The translations under genes and the position numbers were made by a program. From Caulobacter sp. CCUG 60055 (GTDB lineage: Bacteria; Pseudomonadota; Alphaproteobacteria; Caulobacterales; Caulobacteraceae), in contig NZ_PUIC01000010.1 of NCBI RefSeq assembly GCF_022750545.1, forward strand, positions 100,548-164,547: a stretch of DNA of 64,000 bases, written 5' to 3'. The notes below the pieces were generated by a model. It made no database searches. It saw only the letters and a program-made list of their open reading frames with translations, and was not told where the DNA came from. Position 1 is the stretch's first letter, and the number at the start of each line of letters is the position of its first letter. Of the stretch, positions 47,604-55,707 are shown piece by piece.

Positions 47604-49322
47604 ATGCGGTTGGTTCAGAGTGACGCTTCAATGTCGTGGACGAATATCGTCCGCTTTCGCCGACGTGACGCGCTAATTATTGTTCCATTGACCATCGTCG
47701 CCGCGTTCGGCGCAGGGATCTGGCTTAGCCCTTCCTATGCGATTGCCTGGTTGGTCCTGGCCCTGGCCCTGATCGGCGTCAGCCAGTGCCTCTGCTGGGC
47801 CATAGAGGCGTTCAAGCTGACCGGTCGGGGGGGCGAACGGGCGCTGGCCCTGTTCAGCTTCGCCTATACCGGTCTCTACTGCCTGCTGCCCCTGGCCCTG
47901 GTGGTCCGTGGGGATCGGACCGCCATGCTCGGCGGCATGGCGATGTTCGGCTGCGTGGCCATCAGCTGCACGGGCGAGTTCGTCATATCGCGTCTGATCG
48001 GCGGCGCCTGCCTGGCGGCGACCTTCGCGGCGACGGCCGTCGCCGCCGTGCTGGCCCTGGCCGGCTCGCCTCTTCCCCATGCCCTCCTGGCGGTCCTCGC
48101 CGTCGCCGCCTTCTTCGCCTATGTCGCCCACTACGGGGCGGCGCGCGTCAGCAGCGACCGGCGCATGCGCGAGGCGCTGGGCGAGGCCGCCCGCAAGGAG
48201 GCGCAGGCCGAGGCCGCCCAGGCCGCCAAGAGCATCTTCCTGGCGACCATGACCCATGAGATCCGCACCCCGCTCAACGGCGTGTTCGGCATGACCCAGG
48301 CCATGGAGGCGGACGAGCTGTCCGGCGTCCAGCGCGAGCGGCTGGCGGTGATCCGGCGGTCGGGCGAGACCCTGACCGGCATGCTGGACGAGGTGCTCGA
48401 CCTGGCCAATATGGACGCCGGCCGGCTGGAGATCGCCGCCGCGCCCTTCGACCTGGAGACGGCGGTCGAAGCCGCCTGCGCGCCGTTCGCGGCCCAGGCC
48501 GAGGCCAAGGGCGTGGCCTTCGCCGTAACGATCGCCGGCGAGGCCAAGGGGGTCTATCGCGGCGACGTCCGCCGCCTGACCCAGATGATCCGGCACTTGG
48601 CGTCCAACGCCGTCCGGTTCACCGAGGCCGGCCGCATCGACGTGCGCGCCCGCCTGGCTGGCGGCCTGGAGATCGCCGTCGCCGACACCGGGCCGGGCGT
48701 GCCGGTTGAAGAGATCGACCGCCTGTTCGCGCCCTTCGTCCAGCTCGACGCGTCGAGCACGCGCCGTCACGGCGGCCTGGGGCTGGGCCTCGCCATCTGC
48801 CGGCGCCTCTGCGCCCTGATGGGCGGCGAGATCGTCGCCGACAGCCGGCCCGGAACCGGCTCGACCTTCCGCCTGGTCCTGCCCCTGGCGCGGATCGCCT
48901 CGCCACCGCCGGCTTCGTCCGGACCGGCCGTCCCCTTGCCCGGGGCGCTGCGGGTGCTGGCAGCGGAGGACAATCCGGTCAACCAGCTGGTGCTGCGCAC
49001 CCTGCTGCGGCAGGTCGGGATCGAGCCGCTGATCGTCGACGACGGGGCCCAGGTGGTCGAGGCCTGGGCGCGACAGGGCTGGGACGTGGTGCTGATGGAT
49101 CTTCAGATGCCGGTGATGGACGGGCTGGCCGCCACCCGGGCGATCCGGGCCCGCGAGACGGCGGCAGGGCTGCGGCGCACGCCGGTGATCGGCCTGACCG
49201 CCAACATCCTGCCCCATCAGGTCGACCAGATGGCCGCCGCCGGCATGGACGACCATGTCGGCAAGCCGATCGACGTCGCCCGGCTGTTCGCCGCGCTGAA
49301 CGGGCTGGACGGAACGCCCTAG
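47604..49322 (+). CDS. Membrane hybrid sensor histidine kinase
   Basis: The protein has 572 residues. An N-terminal region of about six hydrophobic helices (residues 22-172) has no recognised sensor domain. The dimerisation/phosphotransfer domain carries His218 (ATMTHEIRTPLN), followed by the ATPase domain with N-box Asn335, DTGPG at 361-365 and GLGLGLAIC at 391-399. A C-terminal receiver has Glu455-Asp456, phospho-acceptor Asp499 and Lys554. It likely autophosphorylates and passes phosphate to its own receiver, then to an unknown phosphotransferase. An alternative ATG lies at 47631. Its TAG shares CTAG with the convergent gene. Confidence 0.9.
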   Translation: MRLVQSDASMSWTNIVRFRRRDALIIVPLTIVAAFGAGIWLSPSYAIAWLVLALALIGVSQCLCWAIEAFKLTGRGGERALALFSFAYTGLYCLLPLALVVRGDRTAMLGGMAMFGCVAISCTGEFVISRLIGGACLAATFAATAVAAVLALAGSPLPHALLAVLAVAAFFAYVAHYGAARVSSDRRMREALGEAARKEAQAEAAQAAKSIFLATMTHEIRTPLNGVFGMTQAMEADELSGVQRERLAVIRRSGETLTGMLDEVLDLANMDAGRLEIAAAPFDLETAVEAACAPFAAQAEAKGVAFAVTIAGEAKGVYRGDVRRLTQMIRHLASNAVRFTEAGRIDVRARLAGGLEIAVADTGPGVPVEEIDRLFAPFVQLDASSTRRHGGLGLGLAICRRLCALMGGEIVADSRPGTGSTFRLVLPLARIASPPPASSGPAVPLPGALRVLAAEDNPVNQLVLRTLLRQVGIEPLIVDDGAQVVEAWARQGWDVVLMDLQMPVMDGLAATRAIRARETAAGLRRTPVIGLTANILPHQVDQMAAAGMDDHVGKPIDVARLFAALNGLDGTP

Positions 49323-50155
49323 TTCGGCGACGGGTCGGACGGCGGCTGTTCCACCGCCTTGGCGCCCTCCATCTGCCGGATGCTCTCGGCCGTGCGGCTC
49401 ATCGGCGTCTGCGAGATGGTCACCAGGCCCGACCGCGGCTGGTCGAGGTCGATGATCAGGGTGATCGACAGGGCCAGCAGCACGAACAGCGTGGTCGAGG
49501 CGACGAAATGCCGCCGCCGCGCCCGCGCCAGGCCGTAGCCCATCAGCGCGGCGGCGACCACGGCGTAGGCCGCCAGGGTGCGCAGGATGGCGGCGGGCAC
49601 CCGCGCGTCCAGGGCGGCGCGTCGGGCCGAGGCGATGTCGAAGGCCTCGTTCATGGCCTGGAGCAGAGACGGGTTGATCGTCGCGGCCGGCGCGGCCCGC
49701 ACCGCGCGGGCCGTCTCGGCCCATATCCTGGCCTGCAGGGCGCCGGTGCGGGCGTCGGCGTCGGCGATGGCGGCCTTGTTTTCGCCGGCGGTGAAGAAGT
49801 CCTCGCGGGCCTTGATGTAGCTGCCGAACAGGCCGCTCAGCCGCCCCCGGGCGGGCTCGTCCAGCAGCTGGGCCCGCAGATAGGCGGTCGAGATCGCGTT
49901 GGCTTCCGCGACGACCAGATGGCGACGGGCGTTGTAGCGGTCGGCCGACATCGACACGGTGAAGGCGATCAGCAGGCCCAGCAGGGCGAGGGTCGCCGAC
50001 AGAAGGTAGCCGACGCCGGCCTCGTCCTTGCCGTCGTCCCGGTCGGTGAACCGTCCGAACAGGCTATGGCAGCGATAGCCCAGCTCCTCCGCCGCCAGGA
50101 GGACCAGGGTCATGACCAGCGCGATCAGCCAGAGGGGCGTGGTTTCAAGGCGCAT
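49319..50155 (-). CDS. Bestrophin-like (DUF4239) membrane protein
   Basis: This 278-residue protein has four hydrophobic segments in two pairs, at about residues 8-24, 48-68, 187-208 and 215-236, with a soluble helical part between the pairs. The second helix ends in FTVSMSADRYNARRHLVVAEANAISTAYLRAQ, the signature of the DUF4239 bestrophin-like family; function is not established, with an ion channel suggested by distant similarity. A Ser/Pro-rich tail ends the chain. It is divergent from the TPR/hydroxylase gene across 225 bases containing an ATTAC-N6-GTAAT dyad. Confidence 0.72.
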   Translation of the reverse strand: MRLETTPLWLIALVMTLVLLAAEELGYRCHSLFGRFTDRDDGKDEAGVGYLLSATLALLGLLIAFTVSMSADRYNARRHLVVAEANAISTAYLRAQLLDEPARGRLSGLFGSYIKAREDFFTAGENKAAIADADARTGALQARIWAETARAVRAAPAATINPSLLQAMNEAFDIASARRAALDARVPAAILRTLAAYAVVAAALMGYGLARARRRHFVASTTLFVLLALSITLIIDLDQPRSGLVTISQTPMSRTAESIRQMEGAKAVEQPPSDPSPN

Positions 50156-50283
50156 TCGAACGGGCTCCGCGAGACGTCGCTGCCGGCGAGCTTAGGCGAG
50201 CCGCCCGCCGGCGCCAGCCCGCGGCGCCGGCGAAATGGGCGCCGGGCGCATCGAAGCACAGGGACGCGGCATCCTGTCGCAGC

Positions 50284-50299
50284 ATTACGAAACTGTAAT
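50284..50299. promoter_or_regulatory. Dyad ATTAC-N6-GTAAT in a divergent promoter region
   Basis: A perfect 5-bp inverted repeat, ATTAC...GTAAT with GAAACT between, lies 82 bases before the hydroxylase start and 129 bases before the bestrophin-like start. The right half, CTGTAAT at 50293-50299, also resembles one PhoB half-site; the half 11 bases earlier matches poorly. Function is not known. Confidence 0.3.
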
Positions 50300-50380
50300 C
50301 AGCGCCGTCGCGCCGCCGCCCCCGCCGATCTAGATTCGCTGAACACATGCGGCGTGGGGCGCGCCGCCGGGGACCGTACG

Positions 50381-51574
50381 ATGATTGCCGACGTGGTCGA
50401 CGTCGAGGAGTTGCTGAGCCGGGCGAATGCGGCCTTGGCGCGGCGGGACGCGGACGCGGCGCTCGACATCCTGCGGCGAGCCGAGCGCGCCGCGCCCCGC
50501 GACGTGAATGTCCGCCTCAATATCGCCCTGGCCTTGCGCCTGCGCGGCGATCTGCCGGCGGCTCTGGCCGCGCTGGACGCCGCCCTGGAGATCGAGCCCT
50601 ACCTGTTCATCGCGCTGCTTTCGAAAGGCGCGATCCTCGAGCGGATGGGGCTGATCCGCGCGGCGGCGTCGATCTACAAGGACGCGCTGACCATCGCGCC
50701 GTCGCCGGACAAGACGCCGCCGGGGCTGGCGCAGCCGTTGGCGCGGGCGCGTCAGGTGGTGGCCGAGAACGCCGAGGCGTTGCGGGCGTTCATGGCCGGG
50801 CAGGTGGACGCGGTGCGTTCCAGGCACGCGCATGCGGCGCAGCGCCGTTTCGACGAGGCGCTCGACCTGTTCGCCGGCCGCAAGCGCGTGTACCAGCCCC
50901 AGCCCCTGCTGATGCATTTTCCAGGCCTGCCGGTGGTGCAGTTCTTCGACCGGGAGCTGTTCCCTTGGCTGCCCCGGTTGGAGGCGGCCACGGACATGAT
51001 CCGCGACGAGCTGGCCGCCCTGGTCTCGACCGGGGGCATGGACCGGTTCGCGCCCTATATCGCCTATCCGCCGGGCGCGCCGGTCAACCAGTGGGAGGAG
51101 CTCAACCACTCCCGCAAATGGAGCTCGCTCTGGCTGTGGCGGGACGGCGCGCGGCAGGACGAGATCTGCGACCTGTGTCCCGGTACGGCGGCGCTGTTGG
51201 AAAGCCTGCCGATGGCGGACCAGCCCGGCTTCGCGCCCACGGCGGTGTTTTCCGCCCTGCAGCCGCGCACGCATATTCCGGCCCATACGGGCTCGACCAA
51301 CGCGCGGCTGTTGACCCACCTGCCGCTGATCCTGCCGGGGCCGGCCCGCTTCCGGGTCGGCAACGACGAGCGTCCCTGGCGCATGGGCGAGGCTTGGGTG
51401 TTCGACGACACCATCGAGCACGAAGCCTGGAACGACGCCGACGAGACCCGCGTTATCCTGATCTTCGACGTATGGAACCCTTATCTGTCGGAGGCCGAGC
51501 GGGAGATGGTCGGGGCGATGATGGCCGCCCGCAACGCCTTCTACGCCGCCGAGTCGGGCGCCGGTCCGACGTAG
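50381..51574 (+). CDS. TPR protein with C-terminal aspartyl/asparaginyl beta-hydroxylase domain
   Basis: The 397 residues split into a TPR-like N-terminus (about 8-105, with repeats such as LDILRRAERAAPRDVNVRLNIALAL) and a 2-oxoglutarate/Fe(II) dioxygenase of the aspartyl/asparaginyl hydroxylase family. Iron ligands are His302 (HTGSTN) and His347 (DDTIEHEAWN), and Arg357 is placed to bind 2-oxoglutarate. Such enzymes hydroxylate protein side chains or lipid A in other bacteria; the substrate here is unknown. The start is ATG 50381; the open frame further upstream is shadow. Its end overlaps the convergent HTH-citrate synthase gene by 34 bases. Confidence 0.85.
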   Translation: MIADVVDVEELLSRANAALARRDADAALDILRRAERAAPRDVNVRLNIALALRLRGDLPAALAALDAALEIEPYLFIALLSKGAILERMGLIRAAASIYKDALTIAPSPDKTPPGLAQPLARARQVVAENAEALRAFMAGQVDAVRSRHAHAAQRRFDEALDLFAGRKRVYQPQPLLMHFPGLPVVQFFDRELFPWLPRLEAATDMIRDELAALVSTGGMDRFAPYIAYPPGAPVNQWEELNHSRKWSSLWLWRDGARQDEICDLCPGTAALLESLPMADQPGFAPTAVFSALQPRTHIPAHTGSTNARLLTHLPLILPGPARFRVGNDERPWRMGEAWVFDDTIEHEAWNDADETRVILIFDVWNPYLSEAEREMVGAMMAARNAFYAAESGAGPT

Positions 51575-52692
51575 CGGGCGCGGGGGCGGATCAGGCGTCC
51601 GGCGGCGACCTGCTCCAGGGCGTGGGCCAGCCAGCCGGCGCAGCGGCCGGTCGCGAACAGCAGGAAGGGCGCCTCGGGCGGCAGGTCCAGCCGTTCGGCG
51701 AGGGCGGTCAGCGCGAAATCGATGTTGGGGGGCTCGCCGGTCAGGGCGGCGACGGCGGCCTCGGTCTCGGCGAACAGCGGCGGCGGCGCGAAGGCGTCGA
51801 GCAGGGCGCGGGCGCACGGATCGCCTTCGGGATAGAGCGGATGGCCGAAGCCGGGGATCGGCAGGGCCTGGTCCTGGCGCGCGGCGATGGCGCGATGGGG
51901 GCCGCGGCGGCTGACCTCGTCCATGAAGGCCTGGACCCTGGCCGCCATGCCGCCATGCAGCGGGCCGGACAGGGCGGCCAGTCCCGCCAGGGCGGCGGCG
52001 GCCAGCGAGGCGCCGGTCGAGGCGGCCACCCGCGCCGCGAAGGTCGAGGCGTTGAGCTCGTGGTCGGCCAGCAGCACCAGGGCGCGGCGGATCAGATCCG
52101 CGCCGTCCTCGCCGCAGCCGCCGGATCGGGCCAGCCTCTGGTGTATGCGGCCGACCCCGGGGGCCCCGGCCACGGCGTCGGCGAGGCCGTCGAGCAGGCT
52201 GGCGGCCTCGGCGTGCAGGACGTCCGGCGCGCGGCGGCGGGCCGGCGGATCGGCGGCGGCCCGCGCGGCCAGGCTGGCGAACATGCGGGCGCGCGGGTCG
52301 CGACCGTCCGGGATCGGACCAGGCCGGCGGTCGAACGGATCGACGGCGGCGCCCCACAGGCGGGCGGCGACGGCCTCCAGCGTCTCCCGCCCGGCCAGCG
52401 CTGCCGCGTCCTCGCCGCGATAATAGAGCCTGCCGTGCGATACGGTGGTGATGGCCGACGGCAGCACCGGCTCGCCCCAGGCGATCGCCTCCTCGGCCAC
52501 GGCGGCGGCGGCCCGGCCGCGCGCCTTGCGCCGGGCCAGCCGCTCGATGTCGGCGGCCCGATAGACGCTCTTGCGCGGATCGTCGTCCCGGGCGCGAGCC
52601 TCGACGCGGCCGCGGCTGACATAGGCGTAGAGGGTCTGCGGCCGCACCCCCAGCGCCTCCATCGCCTGTTTCGCCGTCAGCCAGTCGGTCAT
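51541..52692 (-). CDS. HTH domain fused to a citrate synthase domain
   Basis: The 383 residues begin with an excisionase/MerR-like helix-turn-helix (TAKQAMEALGVRPQTLYAYVSRGRVEARA to about residue 57), then a citrate synthase domain from about residue 75. All three catalytic residues of citrate synthase are kept: His246 (GPLHGG), His284 (GFGHPLYP) and Asp325 (NIDF), and the substrate His211 (HELNAS) is present. It is about 60 residues shorter than GltA-type enzymes, as in archaeal-type synthases. It is read away from a paralogous citrate synthase. A transcription factor sensing acetyl-CoA or oxaloacetate, or an active enzyme that also binds DNA, are both possible. Confidence 0.85.
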   Translation of the reverse strand: MTDWLTAKQAMEALGVRPQTLYAYVSRGRVEARARDDDPRKSVYRAADIERLARRKARGRAAAAVAEEAIAWGEPVLPSAITTVSHGRLYYRGEDAAALAGRETLEAVAARLWGAAVDPFDRRPGPIPDGRDPRARMFASLAARAAADPPARRRAPDVLHAEAASLLDGLADAVAGAPGVGRIHQRLARSGGCGEDGADLIRRALVLLADHELNASTFAARVAASTGASLAAAALAGLAALSGPLHGGMAARVQAFMDEVSRRGPHRAIAARQDQALPIPGFGHPLYPEGDPCARALLDAFAPPPLFAETEAAVAALTGEPPNIDFALTALAERLDLPPEAPFLLFATGRCAGWLAHALEQVAAGRLIRPRARYVGPAPDSAA

Positions 52693-52700
52693 GTCGATAT

Positions 52701-52726
52701 ATTGATTAGATTGATCAAGATTGACG
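52701..52726. repeat. Three phased ATTGA repeats between the divergent citrate synthase genes
   Basis: ATTGA(T/C) occurs at 52701, 52710 and 52720 in the same orientation, spaced 9 and 10 bases, one helical turn each. It is an A+T-rich island in G+C-rich DNA within the 83-base gap between the two divergent genes, 9 to 34 bases upstream of the HTH-citrate synthase ATG. Same-face repeats are typical of cooperative regulator binding; the HTH protein itself is the obvious candidate. Confidence 0.5.
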
Positions 52727-52775
52727 ATAGCGGAGCGTGCGCCGATCTCAAGGGAAACCTTCGAGGAGAACTCCG

Positions 52776-53870
52776 ATGTCTGATGGTCTGGAAGGCGTCG
52801 TCGCCGCCGAAACCGTGCTGTCCGAGGTCGACGGGGCCGCCGGCCGCCTGGTGATCCGCGGCCGCTCCCTCGACCAGCTCGCCGGCCGCGTCAGTTTCGA
52901 GGAGACCGCGCGGCTGCTGTTCGACGGCTTCTTCGACGACCTGCCGGCGCTCGAAGGGTTCGCCCGCGACCTCGGCCGCGCCCGCGCCGCCGTGTTCGCC
53001 GAGGTCGCCGCCCTGGACGCGCGCCTGCTCGACCGGCCGCCGATCGAGGTTGTGCGCGCCTTGCTGGCCCGGCTCGCCGACGGCGACGATCTGGCGACGG
53101 CCTACGCCCTGCTGGCCGCGCCCGCGGTGTTCGCCGCCGCGGCGGCGCGGGCGCGCCGGGGCCTGGCGCCCGTGGCGCCGGACCCGTCCCTGGGGCACGC
53201 CGCCGACGTGCTGCGCATGTTCCGGGACGCCCCCGCGAGCGCGGCCGAGGCCGCCGGTCTCGACGCCTATCTGACCACCGTCAGCGACCATGGCCTCAAC
53301 GCCTCCACCTTCGCGGCGCGGGTGACCGCCTCGACCCGGGCCGGCCTGACCTCGGCCGTCATCTCCGGCCTCAGCGCCCTGAAGGGACCGCTGCACGGCG
53401 GCGCGCCCGGTCCGGTGATCGACATGCTCGACGCCATCGGCCGGCCGGAGGACGCCTTCGCCTGGCTCGACGCGGCGGTGGCGCGGGGCGACCGGCTGAT
53501 GGGCTTCGGCCATCGCATCTACCGGGTGCGCGACCCCCGCGCCGACGCGCTCAAGCAGGCTGTGCGGACGCTGGGAGAGAGCCGCGAGCTCGCGTCCGGC
53601 CGGCTGGCCCTGGCCGAGGCGGTGGAGGCGGCGGCCCTGGCCATCCTCAAGGCGCGCAAGCCCGACCGGCCGCTGCAGACCAATGTCGAATTTTACACCG
53701 CCCTGCTGCTGGAGGCGCTGGGCTTTCCGCCGGACGTCTTCACCTGCGTGTTCGCGATGGGGCGGACGGCCGGCTGGATCGCCCACGCCCGCGAACAGGT
53801 CGCCGGCGGCCGCCTGATCCGTCCGCAATCGGTCTATGTCGGTCCGGCGCCGGAAGCCCAGGCCGCTTGA
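52776..53870 (+). CDS. Citrate synthase/methylcitrate synthase family protein
   Basis: This 364-residue short-type synthase would condense an acyl-CoA with oxaloacetate. His172 (DHGLNAS), His207 (GPLHGG) and His246 (GFGHRIY) are conserved, but the catalytic Asp is Glu305 (NVEFY). Some actinobacterial-type members seem to share this. The C-terminal region GRLIRPQSVYVGPAPEAQAA is nearly the same as in the divergent HTH fusion, so the two are paralogues. The ATG at 52776 has a GAGGAGAA site upstream. Either 2-methylcitrate or citrate may be the product. Confidence 0.88.
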   Translation: MSDGLEGVVAAETVLSEVDGAAGRLVIRGRSLDQLAGRVSFEETARLLFDGFFDDLPALEGFARDLGRARAAVFAEVAALDARLLDRPPIEVVRALLARLADGDDLATAYALLAAPAVFAAAAARARRGLAPVAPDPSLGHAADVLRMFRDAPASAAEAAGLDAYLTTVSDHGLNASTFAARVTASTRAGLTSAVISGLSALKGPLHGGAPGPVIDMLDAIGRPEDAFAWLDAAVARGDRLMGFGHRIYRVRDPRADALKQAVRTLGESRELASGRLALAEAVEAAALAILKARKPDRPLQTNVEFYTALLLEALGFPPDVFTCVFAMGRTAGWIAHAREQVAGGRLIRPQSVYVGPAPEAQAA

Positions 53871-53915
53871 GCGGCGGCCGGGGTCCAAGGCCGGCGCCGA
53901 AAAGGCGGTGCTGAA

Positions 53916-53935
53916 AACGACTCGCGCGAGTCGTT
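53916..53935. promoter_or_regulatory. Perfect 20-base palindrome upstream of the CDF exporter
   Basis: AACGACTCGCGCGAGTCGTT is a perfect 20-base palindrome with no spacer. It lies 45 bases after the citrate synthase stop and 40 bases before the CDF start, where an operator would overlap a promoter. There is no T tract, so a terminator role is less likely. The palindrome resembles no operator that could be named with confidence. Confidence 0.5.
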
Positions 53936-53975
53936 CGCGCTGGGGCCGGCGCGGCGCGGCCGTTAATCTGGCGGC

Positions 53976-54944
53976 ATGACCGCGCCCAGCCTGTCCGTCG
54001 CCGAGACCGCCGCCCTGACCCGTCGCATCACCACCTTGTCGGTGGTCGTGGCGGTGGCGCTGATCCTGCTCAAGGGCGGGGTGTGGCTGGTCAGCGGTTC
54101 GGTCGCCCTCCTGGCCTCGCTCGCCGATTCGGGGCTGGACCTCGTGGCCTCGCTGATCACCTTCTTCGCTGTGCGCTATGCGGCGGCCCCCCCCGACGCC
54201 GAACACCGCTTCGGCCATGGCAAGGCCGAGGCCTTCGCCAGCCTGATCCAGGGCGGGCTGGTGTTCGCCTCGGCGGCGCTGATCGGCCAGGAGGCCGTCC
54301 GCCGCATCATCGACCCCGCGCCGATCGCGGCCGAGGGCTGGGGCGTGGCGGTAATGGCGGCCTCGATCGTCATCACCGGCGTGCTGATCGCCGCCCAGTC
54401 GCGGGTGCTGCGCCAGACGGGTTCGGTGGCGGTCTCAGGGGATCGCGCCCACTACGCCGCCGACCTCGCCTCGAACCTCGTCGCCATGGTCGGCATCGGC
54501 GCGGCGGCCCTGTTCAAGGCCCCGGTGCTGGACGCGGTCGCCGGCCTCGCCGTCGCCGGCTGGCTGGTCTGGGGGGCGGTCGGGGTGTTCCGCGAAGCCT
54601 CTCTGCAGCTGATGGACCACGAACTGCCGGACGACGCGCGCGGGCGCATCGTCGACCTGATGACCTCGGACGCGCGCATCAAGGGCGTGCACCAGCTGCG
54701 CACCCGCGCGTCTGGACCCTATGTCCACATCCAGATGCACGCCGACCTCGACCCGAATCTCAGCCTGCGCGAGGCCCATCAGGCGATCGTCGCCGCCGAG
54801 AACCGGGTGCTGGAGGCCTTTCCCGCCGCCGACATCATCATCCATCCCGACCCGCGCGGCTTCGCCGAACCGCACGGCGGCGCCTTCGCCGAGACGGGCC
54901 ACGCGCCGGCCGCGGCTGAAGCTGTTGAAAACGCGAGGTCTTGA
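53976..54944 (+). CDS. Cation diffusion facilitator family metal transporter
   Basis: This 322-residue inner-membrane divalent-metal/proton antiporter of the FieF type has six membrane helices. The tetrahedral metal site is visible as Asp51 and Asp55 in helix II (ASLADSGLDL) and His159 and Asp163 in helix V (RAHYAADL), a D-D/H-D set expected for zinc or iron(II). HRFGHGKAEAFASL is the cytoplasmic loop signature, and a C-terminal metallochaperone-like domain with HQLRTRASGPYVHIQMH follows. Its own palindromic operator candidate lies upstream at 53916. Confidence 0.93.
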   Translation: MTAPSLSVAETAALTRRITTLSVVVAVALILLKGGVWLVSGSVALLASLADSGLDLVASLITFFAVRYAAAPPDAEHRFGHGKAEAFASLIQGGLVFASAALIGQEAVRRIIDPAPIAAEGWGVAVMAASIVITGVLIAAQSRVLRQTGSVAVSGDRAHYAADLASNLVAMVGIGAAALFKAPVLDAVAGLAVAGWLVWGAVGVFREASLQLMDHELPDDARGRIVDLMTSDARIKGVHQLRTRASGPYVHIQMHADLDPNLSLREAHQAIVAAENRVLEAFPAADIIIHPDPRGFAEPHGGAFAETGHAPAAAEAVENARS

Positions 54945-55020
54945 GGCCGGGTAAACGCCGCCTTAAGAGGTCCTGGATCTATTGGCCGATCACCCCAACC
55001 AAGGATCCAGCACGGCGCGG

Positions 55021-55707
55021 ATGTCCGTCGAACGCACCCTCCACCATTTTCCGCTCGACCCGGCCTCGCGTCAGGTGCGCCTCGCCCTGGGCGAAAAGCG
55101 GCTGCCTTTCGCCGAAATCCAGGAGCGGGTGTGGGAGCAGCGGCCGGAATGGCTGGCGCTCAACCCGTCGGGCCTGACGCCGGTGCTGGTCGAACAGCGC
55201 AACGGCGAGAAGGTGGTGGTCTGCGAGGGGCGGGCGGTGCTCGAGCACCTCGAGGAGACCGCGCCCGAGCCGGCGCTGCTGGGCCGGACGGCGGCCGAGC
55301 GGGCCGAGACGCGGCGGCTGCTGCAATGGTTCGACCGCAAGTTCGACGGCGAGGTCAACGGCTTCCTCCTCTATGAAAAGATGGAGAAGCGCCTGATGGG
55401 CCTGGGCGCGCCCGACCTGTCGGGACTGCGGCGCGGCCGCGAGGCGCTTAAGACGCACCTGGCCTATGTCGAGACCCTGCTGGCGGACCGCGACTGGCTG
55501 GCGGGGCGGCGGCTCAGCCTGGCCGATTTCGCCGCCGCGGCCCACATCTCGGTGATCGACTATTTCGGCGACGTGCCCTGGCGCGACTTTTCCATCGCCA
55601 AGACCTGGTACATGAAGATCAAGTCGCGCCCTTGCTTCCGGCCGCTCCTGGCCGACCGTTGGCCCGGCATGCCGCCGGCCGGCCATTATGACGACCTCGA
55701 CTTCTGA
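55021..55707 (+). CDS. fzlA: FtsZ-binding GST-like division protein FzlA
   Basis: This 228-residue GST-fold protein matches Caulobacter FzlA in length, in the N-terminal [20 protein letters not shown] pattern, in the central [13 protein letters not shown] segment and in its C-terminus ([11 protein letters not shown]). FzlA binds FtsZ filaments and is essential for constriction in Caulobacter. The start ATG 55021 begins the family sequence; an in-frame codon at 54982 would add 13 residues without support. It overlaps queG by 20 bases. A plain glutathione transferase is the alternative, but the C-terminal tail favours FzlA. Confidence 0.8.
   Translation: MSVERTLHHFPLDPASRQVRLALGEKRLPFAEIQERVWEQRPEWLALNPSGLTPVLVEQRNGEKVVVCEGRAVLEHLEETAPEPALLGRTAAERAETRRLLQWFDRKFDGEVNGFLLYEKMEKRLMGLGAPDLSGLRRGREALKTHLAYVETLLADRDWLAGRRLSLADFAAAAHISVIDYFGDVPWRDFSIAKTWYMKIKSRPCFRPLLADRWPGMPPAGHYDDLDF

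Noticed and set aside
49508-50380. Open frame upstream of the hydroxylase gene in the same frame
   Set aside because: It runs through the bestrophin-like gene on the other strand and gives no domain. The ATG at 50381 begins the TPR part.
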